Positions 35,119 through 45,394 are shown, numbered from the stretch's first letter. The stretch is DNA of 64,000 nt from Candidatus Thorarchaeota archaeon (GCA_004524445.1 SDNP01000009.1:26069-90068); one strand, 5' to 3'. Notes: a model not told the origin generated them from the sequence alone. Translations and numbers: made by a program.

Positions 35119-35158
35119 ATTGGAACAAGGATAATATTGCCACAAATAAACTGTACGG

Positions 35159-35201
35159 AAAAAAATTAGAATGAAGTAGCGGGCAAAAACCCGACTACTT
35201 C
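35159..35201 (-). terminator. Intrinsic-type terminator of the surface protein at 35211
   Basis: GAAGTAG (35173-35179) pairs with CTACTTC (35195-35201), and CGGG with CCCG inside it, around a five-T loop when read on the minus strand. A T-rich run (35165-35159) follows. It lies right after the stop of the gene at 35211 and resembles the terminator at 33182. Confidence 0.7.
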
Positions 35202-35210
35202 GAATTTGAA

Positions 35211-36233
35211 TTATTTCCTTCTCATGACGGCTATAATGATGATTACAACCACAACAGCACCAATAGCTCCGATAGCAATTATCAGAGTCATGTCTTGGGC
35301 CTGTGCTTGGTTCATGCCAAAGTCAATAGCCTGTGGGACTATCCTCTCTGACAGCTCAACACCATAGTATTCGGATTCGAACATCGGTCGGTAGTCACCG
35401 TAGGGTGATGCTCCAGACACAATGATTACGTTGTCGCCAGTTTCACCAGCGTTAATCTCGATGGTTGCTGCGACAAATGAACCTGTGTCTCCCTCATCAT
35501 GTACATAGCCATCAATCAGGTCTGCGTTTACGATGGTTGCATCCTCGGAGTAGTAGAGGAATGGATACACATTAGCAATCTCTTCTGTTTCCAGCGCAAC
35601 GGGGTCAACTCCAACACCAGGGGTATCGGAGTCACTACCATAAAGGCAGGTTGGTCCGTGCATAAGGACTGCATCAACACCCTCCACAATGGGGGCGACG
35701 AATGGGTCATCGCTGGTAACAGTGGCAACGGGTCGATAGCCAGCTCCAGCATTAGACTCGGGGTCTTCTACTGAGAGTGGTTCTCCGTACACATGTGAAC
35801 CCAACGGCTCTAGAATGGCTGACATGTTATCAAAGATGTACTGATTGCCACCATAATCTGAATCATAAGCGATCCAGACGAATTTTCTTCCATCTGCATA
35901 CCAATCTTCGATCGCAGATATCTCGCTACTTGTATATCCGTTGCTAGTTCCATACATGGATCCTGCAACAAATCCAACTGCGCCATCCAGCACGCTTGAG
36001 TTGATCCCACCCTTGGCCCACACAACAGTGTAGCCCAAGTCGGTCAGGTTATTGGCCAACCATAAGTCGGTTGTATTGATCAAGTTGCTATTTTCTTGAC
36101 CATGTGAATAGTCAAAGACTATTGTACCTGTACCTGCAGCCTTTACGGGGGCAGGACCAATCAGAAGCGCAGCCATTAGAGCAGTTAAAATGCCTAATGT
36201 GAAGGCACGTCTTGCTAAAAGCTTGTTTGTCAT
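35211..36233 (-). CDS. Surface-anchored GATase-like (DUF4350-type) protein
   Basis: A 340-residue exported protein: signal peptide (residues 1-32, ending near PVKAA), then an alpha/beta domain GTIVFDYSHGQENSN with WLANNLTDLGYTVVW and VLDGAVGFVAGSMYG, and a C-terminal membrane helix (LIIAIGAIGAVVVVIIIIAV) ending in MRRK. The N-terminal block resembles DUF4350-like or GATase-like surface domains, which also appear in its downstream neighbour. ATG 36233 is preceded by AAGGAGGA; a longer in-frame start at 36293 lacks a signal peptide context. The 301-base gap up to 36534 is a divergent promoter region, AT-rich, with no gene. Ligand unknown. Confidence 0.7.
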   Translation of the reverse strand: MTNKLLARRAFTLGILTALMAALLIGPAPVKAAGTGTIVFDYSHGQENSNLINTTDLWLANNLTDLGYTVVWAKGGINSSVLDGAVGFVAGSMYGTSNGYTSSEISAIEDWYADGRKFVWIAYDSDYGGNQYIFDNMSAILEPLGSHVYGEPLSVEDPESNAGAGYRPVATVTSDDPFVAPIVEGVDAVLMHGPTCLYGSDSDTPGVGVDPVALETEEIANVYPFLYYSEDATIVNADLIDGYVHDEGDTGSFVAATIEINAGETGDNVIIVSGASPYGDYRPMFESEYYGVELSERIVPQAIDFGMNQAQAQDMTLIIAIGAIGAVVVVIIIIAVMRRK

Positions 36234-36534
36234 CTGATCAGATTCCTCCTTCTCAATAACTCTGAGAAGATACTTCCCAGTCGGTATTGCCATGATAAAA
36301 CCTTTTCGCGTGATGTGTTCCTAAAATGGGCATAATCGACGAATATGGATTAAAAAATCGTCAAAACGTGCTTGGTTTGCATATTTATTGAGTAAGAAAT
36401 TTGGGGCACAATTGATTCAGATATTCCCTGTTTGGTAAACCTTAATTACTGGAAGTTAGTCATCTATTTATTGGATGAATGATTGAAACTGGAGCAAGCT
36501 TTTGCTTCAGTTATTATGAGAGAGGATAATACGA

Positions 36535-37989
36535 ATGAGCGAATTTGAATCAGGCCGAAATACGAGAACGATTCTTCTTGCAGTTGTTGTAATCGTTGTT
36601 GTTGTCGCTGGTGGAATTATTGGCTTCTTATTCTTAGGAGGTCAGGGACCAACTGACACCACAACAGACACCGAACCTAGTGGTGACCGAATAACCATCC
36701 TTACCAGACACGATGTGGCTATTCATAATGTCTTCGAACCACTATTCTTAGAGAGTGATTTCGCACAGGATAATGGAATTACAGATATTCTGTGGAAGAC
36801 CCCCTCTGCTGAGTTCTGGGATGATCTAATTGATAGGGGAGAGATCGATGTCGCTTGGGGTGGAGGTCCGACCATCTTTGATCAACTGATGAGAGATGAA
36901 AGACTGGCCACGCTTGACAGTGAACTCATGCAGGAAGTAGCAGGCCGTGTACCGGATCAGATTGCGGGCGCGAACATGAAGCGGAATGACACTTCTGGCG
37001 ACCTCAAATGGATGGCTGCCGCAATCTCTACATTTGGCTTTACGGTCAATCATCAATTTTTAGATGAATATGAGCTACCTACACCTAACAAATGGACTGA
37101 CCTAGCAGATGCAACTTATGGCAGTCTGCTTCCAACAATACCCACCATTGCAATGGGCAATGCTCCGGATACAACCTCAAACACTAGAATCTATGAGATT
37201 ATCACGCAAGGTCTCGGTTGGGATACAGGCTGGCAGACCATGGCACGAATGGCTGGAAGCGCAAATATCTACAGCGGCTCTGTTGAAACACAAGCAGCTT
37301 CAGAGAATGGAGACGTAGGTGTTTCCATGTCGATTGACTTCTATGGATATCTCACCCAGTACAGAAACCCTGACTGTGAATACATCATTCCAGAAGGTCA
37401 AACAATTGTCAATGGAGATCCTATTGCCATTCCGCATAATGCTCCAAATCATGAGTATGCTGAAGGTTTTCTCGACTTCGTTCTTTCCTGCGAGGGTCAA
37501 GCCCTTTGGTTGGACCCATCCATCCGTCGAATGCCTATTCTTGAATGTGCATTTTGGGAACCGGCTGCTGAAGATGCACAGGACTTGTATGCAGTATACA
37601 ATCAGACTGTAGATACTGTGGGCATTGACTTCAATGATACCTTGTCGTTGCAGATTAACGCAGCATTCACTCGTTACTTTGAAGCTGTATTCACACAAGC
37701 GCATACCGAACTAGTAGACACATGGAATCTCTTGGTGACCTCCTATCTAGACGGTGATATCAGCGAGTCCCAGTTTGAAAGCTTCGCAGCAATGATGGGT
37801 ACTCCAGTGACTATTGTGGACCCCAATACAAGTGAAGACGAGAAATTCACTGCAGAGTATGCAGTAGAAATCAACGAACAGATGATCTACGACAGTGATT
37901 TCGCTTCTACTATGCAATCACTATGGACCGCTGCTGCAAAAGCACAGTATCAAGATGTCTATAACCAGGTTTCAGCATTGTTGATGTAA
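36535..37989 (+). CDS. Iron/thiamine-type ABC importer, substrate-binding lipid-free anchored protein
   Basis: A 484-residue type 2 periplasmic-binding protein. It has an N-terminal uncleaved-looking membrane anchor (ILLAVVVIVVVVAGGIIGFLFL), then a Thr/Asp-rich linker, and a binding domain starting ITILTRHDVAIHNVFEPLF with DVAWGGGPTIFDQL. This pattern is typical of Fe(III)/thiamine/spermidine-type binding proteins. The last 150 residues are helical and longer than usual. It is the first gene of an operon with the permease and ATPase. GAGAGGATA is the ribosome site. Iron is suggested by the partner permease type only; the ligand is not established. Confidence 0.83.
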   Translation: MSEFESGRNTRTILLAVVVIVVVVAGGIIGFLFLGGQGPTDTTTDTEPSGDRITILTRHDVAIHNVFEPLFLESDFAQDNGITDILWKTPSAEFWDDLIDRGEIDVAWGGGPTIFDQLMRDERLATLDSELMQEVAGRVPDQIAGANMKRNDTSGDLKWMAAAISTFGFTVNHQFLDEYELPTPNKWTDLADATYGSLLPTIPTIAMGNAPDTTSNTRIYEIITQGLGWDTGWQTMARMAGSANIYSGSVETQAASENGDVGVSMSIDFYGYLTQYRNPDCEYIIPEGQTIVNGDPIAIPHNAPNHEYAEGFLDFVLSCEGQALWLDPSIRRMPILECAFWEPAAEDAQDLYAVYNQTVDTVGIDFNDTLSLQINAAFTRYFEAVFTQAHTELVDTWNLLVTSYLDGDISESQFESFAAMMGTPVTIVDPNTSEDEKFTAEYAVEINEQMIYDSDFASTMQSLWTAAAKAQYQDVYNQVSALLM

Positions 37990-38005
37990 AGGGAGAATTG
38001 AGGAA

Positions 38006-40090
38006 TTGCCAGAAGATGCCACTGAAGAATCCGCTCAGATAATCCAAGAAGAAGCAGAGCTGGTCCCTGATGAACCCGTTGACAATATAGTCAATGCGCT
38101 TCGGGCAGTACCTAGAAGAATTGGCTCGCGACTAGCGAGTCCTTTCTATTCTCTGGGCGGGTGGCTTAAGAGAAGAGGATCTGGCGCCAGAGGTTTTCTT
38201 TCAAACCCAACCAGAAACACCCGTCAGTGGATTCAGAATACGAATGCATCTCTCAGAGCGGGCATAGCTAGGCTCAGGCATGAAATGGATTCTCTTTCTT
38301 GGGTGCAGCTGATTGCCGTTTTGGTCGCTTTCGGTCTTTTTCTCATAGCCCCTCTTCTAAGTGTAGTCGGTTTTTCGTTTACTGATCCAAATACTGGGCT
38401 TCCTTCCTTACACCATTTCATTAATCTGTTCAATGATTCCAACTTCTGGCCCTGGCAGTATGATCCTAATACTGGGGACTGGATTTCCTATGTTAATCTG
38501 GAAACAATACAATTTGGCGGAGACCTCATGGTCATTCGTGGCTGGGACTTTGGTGCAGTATTAAACTCCATATACGTGGCCATATTTACCACTGCCTTTT
38601 CGGTGCTCTTGGGGGTCTTCCTGGCATTCATTATTGCAAGATATGATTTTCCAGGAAAAAGCATTGTCAGGACTGTCTTGATATTTCCAATCTTGGCGAC
38701 GCCTTTTGTTGGTGCCATCGGTATCAAGACTTTCATGGGCCGCGCTGGCTTCTTCAATAATCTTTTCTACACAGCACTTGGCTGGTTACCATACCGGATT
38801 GAATTGCGCGGTCTTGCAGCAATAATCTTTGTACAATCTCTCTCTCTATTCTCCCTTGTATATCTGAATGCATACTCTTCTTTCATGTCAATTGACCCCT
38901 CTCTTGAGGAACAAGCAGAAAATTTGGGAGCTACAGGTTTCAAGTTGTTTAGGTCCGTAACTCTTCCACTAGCCATGCCTGGAATCCAAGCCGGAGCTAT
39001 CCTAACCTTCATTCTTAGCATAGAGGACCTCGGCACTCCAATTGTCTTCTTTCAGCATCAACAAGCCCAGAAGACTTTAGCATATCAGGTCTTTGACAGT
39101 ATTGCAACACAATCGGGTACTATTGACCCAGCTGGCCCGGCCATAGGGATGATTTTGCTTGTATTTGCAGTTGTAGGATTCCTCACGATTAGAAAATACG
39201 CAGCTCTTCGTTCCTATGAATCAGGGACAAAAGGTGGACAATGGAATCCTCGAACCAGAAAATTGAACCGGAGAACAACACTGTTGCTTTACGCTGTGGT
39301 TTTACCTTTGCTGTTCCTCGCACTTATACCACAAATTAGCGTTATCATCCTTTCTTTTGCAGGCTCTTGGTCCACGAATTCAATTCTCCCTGATACTTGG
39401 ACATTGAGTAACTATGATGTCTTGTGGGCATACCCCGATGTCACTACATCGATTTCGAATACACTCCTTTATGGTCTCTTAGCTACAATTTTCATTGTGT
39501 TACTAGGAACTAGTGCGGCATATATTATCGCGAGAAGGAATATACCTGGAAAGACAGCTTTGGATCTTCTTGTGACATCCCCAATTGCTCTGCCTGGAAT
39601 TGTAATTGCAACTGGGTATTTTACGTTATTTTATGGTACGCCATTGTTTCCGTCCGAAGGTCCTTGGCTTTTGATAACAATATCATATGCAATACGAAAG
39701 TTTCCGTTCACAGTTAGAGCAGCATATGCAGGCCTACTATCTACTCCCGTCATTCTTGAAGAAGCATCAATGAATGTAGGCGCAGATAGAAACAAGACAT
39801 TTGCTAGAATAACAATGCCCTTGATTGGTGTGAGTGTCTTGGCAGGATCATTGCTCTCATTCACTTATTCCGTTAGTGAAGTGAGTACGAGTCTCATTCT
39901 TGGAAGCGTTGGAAGAGAACAGGCGCCAATGACCTTCTGGACAAAGGAGGTTCTAGAGGGAACGGGGGTGTACGGTGGTGCGTTTAGCGCCGCGACACTG
40001 GGTGTCTTGATGATGGCATTACAGATGGTGGTTATCACCATTACAAATCGAATACTAGGCTCTCGGTCATCTGCCATCACAGGAATTTGA
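38006..40090 (+). CDS. ABC importer permease, two fused permease domains
   Basis: A 694-residue permease with about 12 membrane helices in two homologous halves, as in iron(III) FbpB-type and thiamine ThiP-type permeases. Each half has an EAA-type loop: EEQAENLGATGFKLFRSVTLPLAMPG in the first and EEASMNVGADRNKTFARITMPLIG-like sequence in the second, which couples to the ATPase. An unusual 95-residue charged N-terminal extension precedes the first helix. The start is TTG 38006, 17 bases after the binding-protein stop, with GGGAGAA upstream. It is followed after nine bases by the ATPase gene. Confidence 0.9.
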   Translation: MPEDATEESAQIIQEEAELVPDEPVDNIVNALRAVPRRIGSRLASPFYSLGGWLKRRGSGARGFLSNPTRNTRQWIQNTNASLRAGIARLRHEMDSLSWVQLIAVLVAFGLFLIAPLLSVVGFSFTDPNTGLPSLHHFINLFNDSNFWPWQYDPNTGDWISYVNLETIQFGGDLMVIRGWDFGAVLNSIYVAIFTTAFSVLLGVFLAFIIARYDFPGKSIVRTVLIFPILATPFVGAIGIKTFMGRAGFFNNLFYTALGWLPYRIELRGLAAIIFVQSLSLFSLVYLNAYSSFMSIDPSLEEQAENLGATGFKLFRSVTLPLAMPGIQAGAILTFILSIEDLGTPIVFFQHQQAQKTLAYQVFDSIATQSGTIDPAGPAIGMILLVFAVVGFLTIRKYAALRSYESGTKGGQWNPRTRKLNRRTTLLLYAVVLPLLFLALIPQISVIILSFAGSWSTNSILPDTWTLSNYDVLWAYPDVTTSISNTLLYGLLATIFIVLLGTSAAYIIARRNIPGKTALDLLVTSPIALPGIVIATGYFTLFYGTPLFPSEGPWLLITISYAIRKFPFTVRAAYAGLLSTPVILEEASMNVGADRNKTFARITMPLIGVSVLAGSLLSFTYSVSEVSTSLILGSVGREQAPMTFWTKEVLEGTGVYGGAFSAATLGVLMMALQMVVITITNRILGSRSSAITGI

Positions 40091-40099
40091 GGTGACGAC

Positions 40100-41260
40100 A
40101 TGGTAGAAATAAAACTTGAAAATCTAAGAAAAACGTTTGGCAAAATAGTTGCAACTGACGAGGTAACTATGACACTTAGAGAAGGCGAACTCTCAACTCT
40201 ACTTGGCCCAAGTGGTTGCGGAAAGACTACACTTCTGCGTCTAATTGCAGGATTCTATCGCCCTGACCGTGGAAGGATATTCTTTGACGAGGACGATGTG
40301 ACAAAAGTTCCTCCCCATAAGAGAAATACTGGAATGGTCTTCCAGAACTACGCACTATGGCCTCACATGAATGTTTACGATAACATTGCCTACGGGTTGA
40401 AGATAAAACGTGTCGACGGCATGAAATATACCAAAGCTGCAATTGAGAAGAGAGTTCAAGCTGCGATTGACTTGGTACATTTGGAAGGCTTAGGCGACCG
40501 TCATGTTCATCAACTGTCAGGAGGGCAACAGCAGAGGGTTTCACTTGCACGCGCTCTGGTTATTGAACCTGACGTACTTCTCTTAGACGAACCACTATCC
40601 AATCTCGATGCCAAACTCCGAACAGAGATGCGTGAGGAGATCATACGAATTCAGAAGGAGCTATCCATCACAACCGTCTATGTTACTCATGATCAACACG
40701 AGGCTCTCAGTATATCTGATCGAGTTGCAGTGATGGAACATGGATATATACAACAATTCGGTACTCCGAGAGAGATTTATCAACATCCTCAGACTATCTT
40801 TGTTGCAGACTTCATTGGTCAGTGTACATTCATCGAAGGTAGTATCAATAACCTCGGGAAGTACATCCAGGTGCAGATACCGGATGGTCAGGTTATCGCT
40901 GGCAAGACAACTATTGAAGAATATCCATTCGAAGAAGGCGAATCTGTGAAATGTGCTATTAGACCAGAAGATCTCCATCTGGAGAGAACTGACCCGCGTG
41001 ATAATGAGATAATAGGGACTATCAACCGTACTATATATATCGGAAATGCGCTGGAAGTTTACTTCTCAATTGGGGATATCTCCGCTCAAGCCCTTCTCGA
41101 TCCCGATTTGAAATTTGAGTCTGGCGAAGAAATTCATCTTTTTGCCCCCCGACCTGAAGTTATGATACTTCCTCTCGGCGGAGTAGAAGCACTGAGAAAG
41201 GTTCCGGGTCACCCTCTTGCAGAAGCAGCAGCTCCAACTACTGCGAAATCGAGTGCCTAA
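40100..41260 (+). CDS. ABC importer ATPase (FbpC/PotA-type)
   Basis: A 386-residue ATPase energising the upstream importer. The Walker A GPSGCGKTT is at residues 36-44. The signature LSGGQQQRVSLARAL, Walker B LLLDEPLSNLD and the switch His in VTHDQHEALSI are intact. The C-terminal part is a TOBE-type regulatory domain (IRPEDLHLERTD). GAGGTGACGAC precedes ATG 40100. The gene end overlaps the convergent tgtA end by 23 bases. Confidence 0.93.
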   Translation: MVEIKLENLRKTFGKIVATDEVTMTLREGELSTLLGPSGCGKTTLLRLIAGFYRPDRGRIFFDEDDVTKVPPHKRNTGMVFQNYALWPHMNVYDNIAYGLKIKRVDGMKYTKAAIEKRVQAAIDLVHLEGLGDRHVHQLSGGQQQRVSLARALVIEPDVLLLDEPLSNLDAKLRTEMREEIIRIQKELSITTVYVTHDQHEALSISDRVAVMEHGYIQQFGTPREIYQHPQTIFVADFIGQCTFIEGSINNLGKYIQVQIPDGQVIAGKTTIEEYPFEEGESVKCAIRPEDLHLERTDPRDNEIIGTINRTIYIGNALEVYFSIGDISAQALLDPDLKFESGEEIHLFAPRPEVMILPLGGVEALRKVPGHPLAEAAAPTTAKSSA

Positions 41261-43274
41261 TCGTAACCGCCACACCACGGTTGAACGCAATCATTTCGAA
41301 ACCTGAGAGTAGTGTACGTCCCGTCGCGATTAGGGTTTCCTCTTCATCTAGAACGAGGACTTCTTCAGCCGCATGCAACTTAGGATCTACCTGCTTCACA
41401 AATTTAGCAAGTGCTGATTTTCCTTCTGCGACGAACTCCGATGCCTCTTGTGTCATGACTACCATGTATTTCTCCTTCAATCCCATTTTGGCAAGTTCAA
41501 CTCCCCCTTCATAGGTTGGAGTAAGTAATCCGGTAGTCGGGACCAGTGTGAATAGAATTTCTCCGTTTCTTCTGATATGACGGATTTTTCCCGTACTTCT
41601 AGATAGCTCGATTTCAACTTCGTTTTGTTCAAGAAACTCAGCTGCATCTATTTGCCATTGATATTTGAACAGGAACTGGAGCTTTCTTCTGCTCCAATTG
41701 AATGAACCTCCGGTACCCAATAATTGAATCAACTCTTCTTGATTCTCAATGATATCCATTTCATAGTCTTTTTTGGTTGTGGTGAGAATCGAGTTGACTG
41801 GTGTCTTTCTTGTCAGCCATCGAATCCTTTTTGCTGTAATAGACGCAAGAAATTCTTCCAGACGTGAGGTTGCAGTATGTAAGGTATCTCGGTCAAGGTG
41901 TCGTGGGAATATGCATTGCTGCACCGGATGGACATGCTCTAATTCCCAAGGAACCGCTCCAATCGGAGTCAAAAAGACCAATAGATTCTCTTCTGGTGGT
42001 GTTGATGCAACTACGTCAGCCACATCACATGCAGCATCAGCAAAAGGACGATCGCCATGATGTGGAAAGATTACTAGCTGTTCGGTACTGAGTCCTCTGT
42101 ATGTCGAAATCATCTGGCGACTAAAGCTTTCAATTGCTGGATATTTTGTTGTCTCATTTCCGCTATACAATATGGCCCCGCTGGTACTTCGATTATCCCA
42201 CCTATAGAATTCCTCATAGCCATTCAGCATCCTCATTAAGGCATCATATAGGGTGGGATGTCCTCTCGCTCTCCGTGCCACAAGCTCCATCAATGTTCCA
42301 TCGCTGATTGCCTGTCTGACCCGCCTAATCTCTGCACCGCTGATGTACAGATTATGCTTCATTAACTGAAGGCTTGTTTCTTGTTTTGGCATGCTCTTGA
42401 GTTCTTTCGCTGAGTACTCTGAACATACCGGACAACTGCAAGGGAGTTCACGCAGCGATTCCAGATGGACTGTCCCTTTTGGCAGCATCATTCTTCCAGC
42501 TTCAGCGAATTTCGCATAGGATGCAGAATCAAAGAAATCGCAGCCCATCATGGCTGCTTGAGCAAAAAACATGGGATGGCCACATCCGAAGAGATGAACC
42601 GGACGATTTGGGGGTAGATGCCTTTTCACGGCATAGAGTATGTCCATAATCTCTGCGTATCTGTAACTCTCCATTAGAGGAACGACTCCACCAACTGGAT
42701 GAATGTCAAAGTCCAGCTTTGCCATTTCTTTAGCTGAATATTCCCGTAGGTCCGGATATATCCCGCCTTGGATGGTTCCAGCGAGCATCATATTGCCCTT
42801 CTCAGGTGCCGATATCTTGGCCCTCTGAAGAGAAGTTTCAACATCTGAGTGAACCTGCTCCCTTCCCACGTTGGGAGCTGAGAAGACATCTAGGATTGTT
42901 CCGATATCGGATTGAATCTTTTTTTGAAAGTCTACAATCTCTAAAGGGTCAATCTCTATTTCTGGGAGGCCATGAAAATACATCTGAAATGTGCCTGAAT
43001 CGGTCATGACTGGACCATCAAACCCAATTAACCCATGAACACCATCAGAAACAGCCTTCTCCCTAAAACTTTCATGCGATCTTATGATGTAGGAGTTGGT
43101 AATGACCATCTGAAATCCGAAATCATCTTTTAGCTGTTGTGGGGTGACAGCAGTTTTAGCAGGATGAACAACTGGCATCAGTAGCGGAGTGGTAACAGTC
43201 CCATGATCTGAACTGAATTCCCCTATTCTCGCCATGCCATCTTTTGTACGAGTTTCAAAGCTGCCCATCTTCAT
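41238..43274 (-). CDS. tgtA: Archaeosine tRNA-guanine transglycosylase (arcTGT)
   Basis: Exchanges guanine-15 in the D loop of archaeal tRNA for preQ0, the first step of archaeosine synthesis. The catalytic domain has VMTDSGTFQ (general base Asp) and FDSASYAKFA (nucleophile Asp), a VGGVVPLMESYRY segment and the zinc site CSCPVCS with a downstream His. The C-terminal third carries the additional D2/D3 region and a PUA domain (KEKYMVVMTQEASEFVAEGKS and VLVLDEEETLIATGRTLL). The 678-residue length is that of the full archaeal enzyme. ATG 43274 starts the conserved part. No ArcS amidotransferase gene is in the window. Confidence 0.94.
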   Translation of the reverse strand: MKMGSFETRTKDGMARIGEFSSDHGTVTTPLLMPVVHPAKTAVTPQQLKDDFGFQMVITNSYIIRSHESFREKAVSDGVHGLIGFDGPVMTDSGTFQMYFHGLPEIEIDPLEIVDFQKKIQSDIGTILDVFSAPNVGREQVHSDVETSLQRAKISAPEKGNMMLAGTIQGGIYPDLREYSAKEMAKLDFDIHPVGGVVPLMESYRYAEIMDILYAVKRHLPPNRPVHLFGCGHPMFFAQAAMMGCDFFDSASYAKFAEAGRMMLPKGTVHLESLRELPCSCPVCSEYSAKELKSMPKQETSLQLMKHNLYISGAEIRRVRQAISDGTLMELVARRARGHPTLYDALMRMLNGYEEFYRWDNRSTSGAILYSGNETTKYPAIESFSRQMISTYRGLSTEQLVIFPHHGDRPFADAACDVADVVASTPPEENLLVFLTPIGAVPWELEHVHPVQQCIFPRHLDRDTLHTATSRLEEFLASITAKRIRWLTRKTPVNSILTTTKKDYEMDIIENQEELIQLLGTGGSFNWSRRKLQFLFKYQWQIDAAEFLEQNEVEIELSRSTGKIRHIRRNGEILFTLVPTTGLLTPTYEGGVELAKMGLKEKYMVVMTQEASEFVAEGKSALAKFVKQVDPKLHAAEEVLVLDEEETLIATGRTLLSGFEMIAFNRGVAVTIRHSISQ

Positions 43275-43380
43275 CAACTACTAGATTCTTACATGGCTTC
43301 GCCAAGAACCTTTCCGTTATGGCCAAGATATGTTCGTACATATTAAACTCTATAAGGTCAGCAAAGTGGATTAGAATGAA

Positions 43381-44670
43381 ATGCAACAGCTTCGTACTCT
43401 GCTGATTCAGCGAAGAAGACACTATGAACCCAATTTGTTATCCGAATTTGAGGCACTCGCTGCCACAGCTAATTACAACGTCATTGGCACATTTGATATA
43501 GTGGGTCGACCAAAGGGCAGATTTGGCATTTCAACTGGCAAGGTTGAGGAGATCAAGACGTGGATTGAATTGAATCGACCAGATATTGTGCTCTTTTCTC
43601 CCACACTGAAGTCTAGCCAATTATTCCGATTAATGGAGGAGTGGGAGCTTGAGGTCAGAGACCGAACACAGCTCATTCTGGAAATATTCGAAAAACATGC
43701 ACGAACACCTCAAGCAAAGCTACAGATAGAAAAGGCTCGATTGAATTACGAATTACCATTCCAGCGTCACCAGTTACGTATTCGATTGCAGGCAGAGCAT
43801 ACCGGTGACAGACCTACGGCCCATCAAGTTGGGATTGGAGAAGATCTGTTAACCAAGAAACTCTCAGAGCTTCGCAAGAGGATTGCTCTGATCAACGATA
43901 AGCTGGACAAGATTTCCGATGTCCAATCTCTAAAGAAAAAGAAGCGGCAAGCAGAAGGATTCACTGAAATCGCACTCGCTGGTTACACAAATGCTGGCAA
44001 GAGCACCCTTCATAGAACTCTGACAGGTTCTCAGGTGGAAGTGGCTGACCAGCTTTTCACAACCCTGTCCACAAAGACTGCCGAAATATCCATGAAGGGT
44101 AGAGAGGCAGTGCTATCCGATTCAGTTGGTTTCATTAGCAATCTTCCCACCTCGTTGTTGGAGGCTTTCAATACCACTCTAATGGAGATAACTGATGCTG
44201 ATCTGGTTCTGCTTGTTGTAGATGGCTCAGACCACCCGAGTGAGATGCGTCGGAAAATTCAAACATGTCTAACCACGTTTACTGAGATTGGTGCCAACGG
44301 AATTCCGGTTATAGGAGTTTTGAATAAGATTGACTTGTTAGCAGATTACAATATTCGAGAGCAATTAGAGATTATGGAAGAGATGATTGGTCCTGCAGTC
44401 CCTGTGTCAGCAAGGACTGGCGAAAATGTCGGTGAATTGACTCAAATTATAGAAGATGCACTGCCATCCCTTCAGCGCTATCGTCTGAACCTACCCTATG
44501 GTAGCGAGTCAATGTCCATTGTATCGTGGTTGTTTGAATCGGGTCACGTTGCTGAACGCGAATTCAATGAACACTCCATTAGGGTGGAGGCTGAACTGAC
44601 GAAGGAGAAAGCACAGCAGCTCATGAATAGGCTGGATGACCAATCAATTCACGAAGTTGATGATGAGTGA
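43381..44670 (+). CDS. hflX: HflX-family ribosome-associated GTPase
   Basis: HflX binds the large ribosomal subunit and splits stalled ribosomes. The 429-residue protein has the N-terminal HflX domain (TPQAKLQIEKARLNYELPF), a coiled linker with KKKKRQ, then the G domain with G1 GYTNAGKST (near residue 203), the DSVGFISNLPTSLLEAF G3 region, and G4 NKID. G5 is VSART. Its ATG lies at a TATA-like ATATTAAACTCTATA, so it is probably leaderless, divergent from tgtA. Confidence 0.93.
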   Translation: MQQLRTLLIQRRRHYEPNLLSEFEALAATANYNVIGTFDIVGRPKGRFGISTGKVEEIKTWIELNRPDIVLFSPTLKSSQLFRLMEEWELEVRDRTQLILEIFEKHARTPQAKLQIEKARLNYELPFQRHQLRIRLQAEHTGDRPTAHQVGIGEDLLTKKLSELRKRIALINDKLDKISDVQSLKKKKRQAEGFTEIALAGYTNAGKSTLHRTLTGSQVEVADQLFTTLSTKTAEISMKGREAVLSDSVGFISNLPTSLLEAFNTTLMEITDADLVLLVVDGSDHPSEMRRKIQTCLTTFTEIGANGIPVIGVLNKIDLLADYNIREQLEIMEEMIGPAVPVSARTGENVGELTQIIEDALPSLQRYRLNLPYGSESMSIVSWLFESGHVAEREFNEHSIRVEAELTKEKAQQLMNRLDDQSIHEVDDE

Positions 44671-44737
44671 TATGGCTGGCCCATAACAATATCTTTTAGT
44701 CCTTACATGAAAATATCACAAGAGAGATGTTAGCCCT

Positions 44738-45394
44738 ATGATAGTCATGGACCTCAAGACACCAGAAGAGATACTTGACATGCTAGAGGGATATAACAAG
44801 ATTGTTCTCTTTGGTGACTCAGGATGTGCACAGCTTTGCGATGTGGGTGGCATTCTGCAGCTTGAAGATATGACTGATTTTCTTGAGGAAAATGGAAAGC
44901 AGGTTCTGGGGTACATTTTTGTGGAGGGCGGCATTTGTGATGTCAATGCAGTCAGTCGAGATATAAATGAACACTCAGAGATGATTGAAGAGGCTGATGC
45001 ATTCCTTATTCAGGCATGTGGGGTTGCTACTCAGATAACCACTGAATTGGTACCGGATAAGGAATCCTTTCCGGCAACAAATTCAACTTTTCTCGGAAAG
45101 ATGCCAGAACGGTTTCAGCATGAAGAAACCTGCGCGCTCTGTGGAAACTGCATTCTTCATTTGACAGGAGGAATCTGTCCAATTGCGCGATGCTCAAAGG
45201 GAATTCTTAATGGCCCGTGCGGTGGATCCATGGATGGGAAATGTGAACGTGATGATGAAACCGATTGTGTTTGGCAGCTAATATATGAACGTCTTAAGAA
45301 ATTGGGCAAGCTTGAGAATCTCAAGACGATATGGGAGATAAAGGATTGGAGTTTATCCCAAGGGCCCCGTTCTTTGACTCATGAGGAATTCTAG
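44738..45394 (+). CDS. MetV-like methylene-THF reductase C-terminal domain protein
   Basis: A 218-residue zinc/iron-sulfur protein of the MTHFR_C (PF12225) type, the MetV partner of MetF. It has an N-terminal domain (NKIVLFGDSGCAQLCDVGG) and a Cys-rich C-terminal part (CALCGNC, GICPIARC, NGPCGG, CERDDETDC) that probably holds Fe-S clusters. In acetogens, MetV helps MetF use non-NADH donors. Here it is directly upstream of a MetF-like gene, which supports the pairing. It opens the one-carbon cluster. Confidence 0.88.
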   Translation: MIVMDLKTPEEILDMLEGYNKIVLFGDSGCAQLCDVGGILQLEDMTDFLEENGKQVLGYIFVEGGICDVNAVSRDINEHSEMIEEADAFLIQACGVATQITTELVPDKESFPATNSTFLGKMPERFQHEETCALCGNCILHLTGGICPIARCSKGILNGPCGGSMDGKCERDDETDCVWQLIYERLKKLGKLENLKTIWEIKDWSLSQGPRSLTHEEF

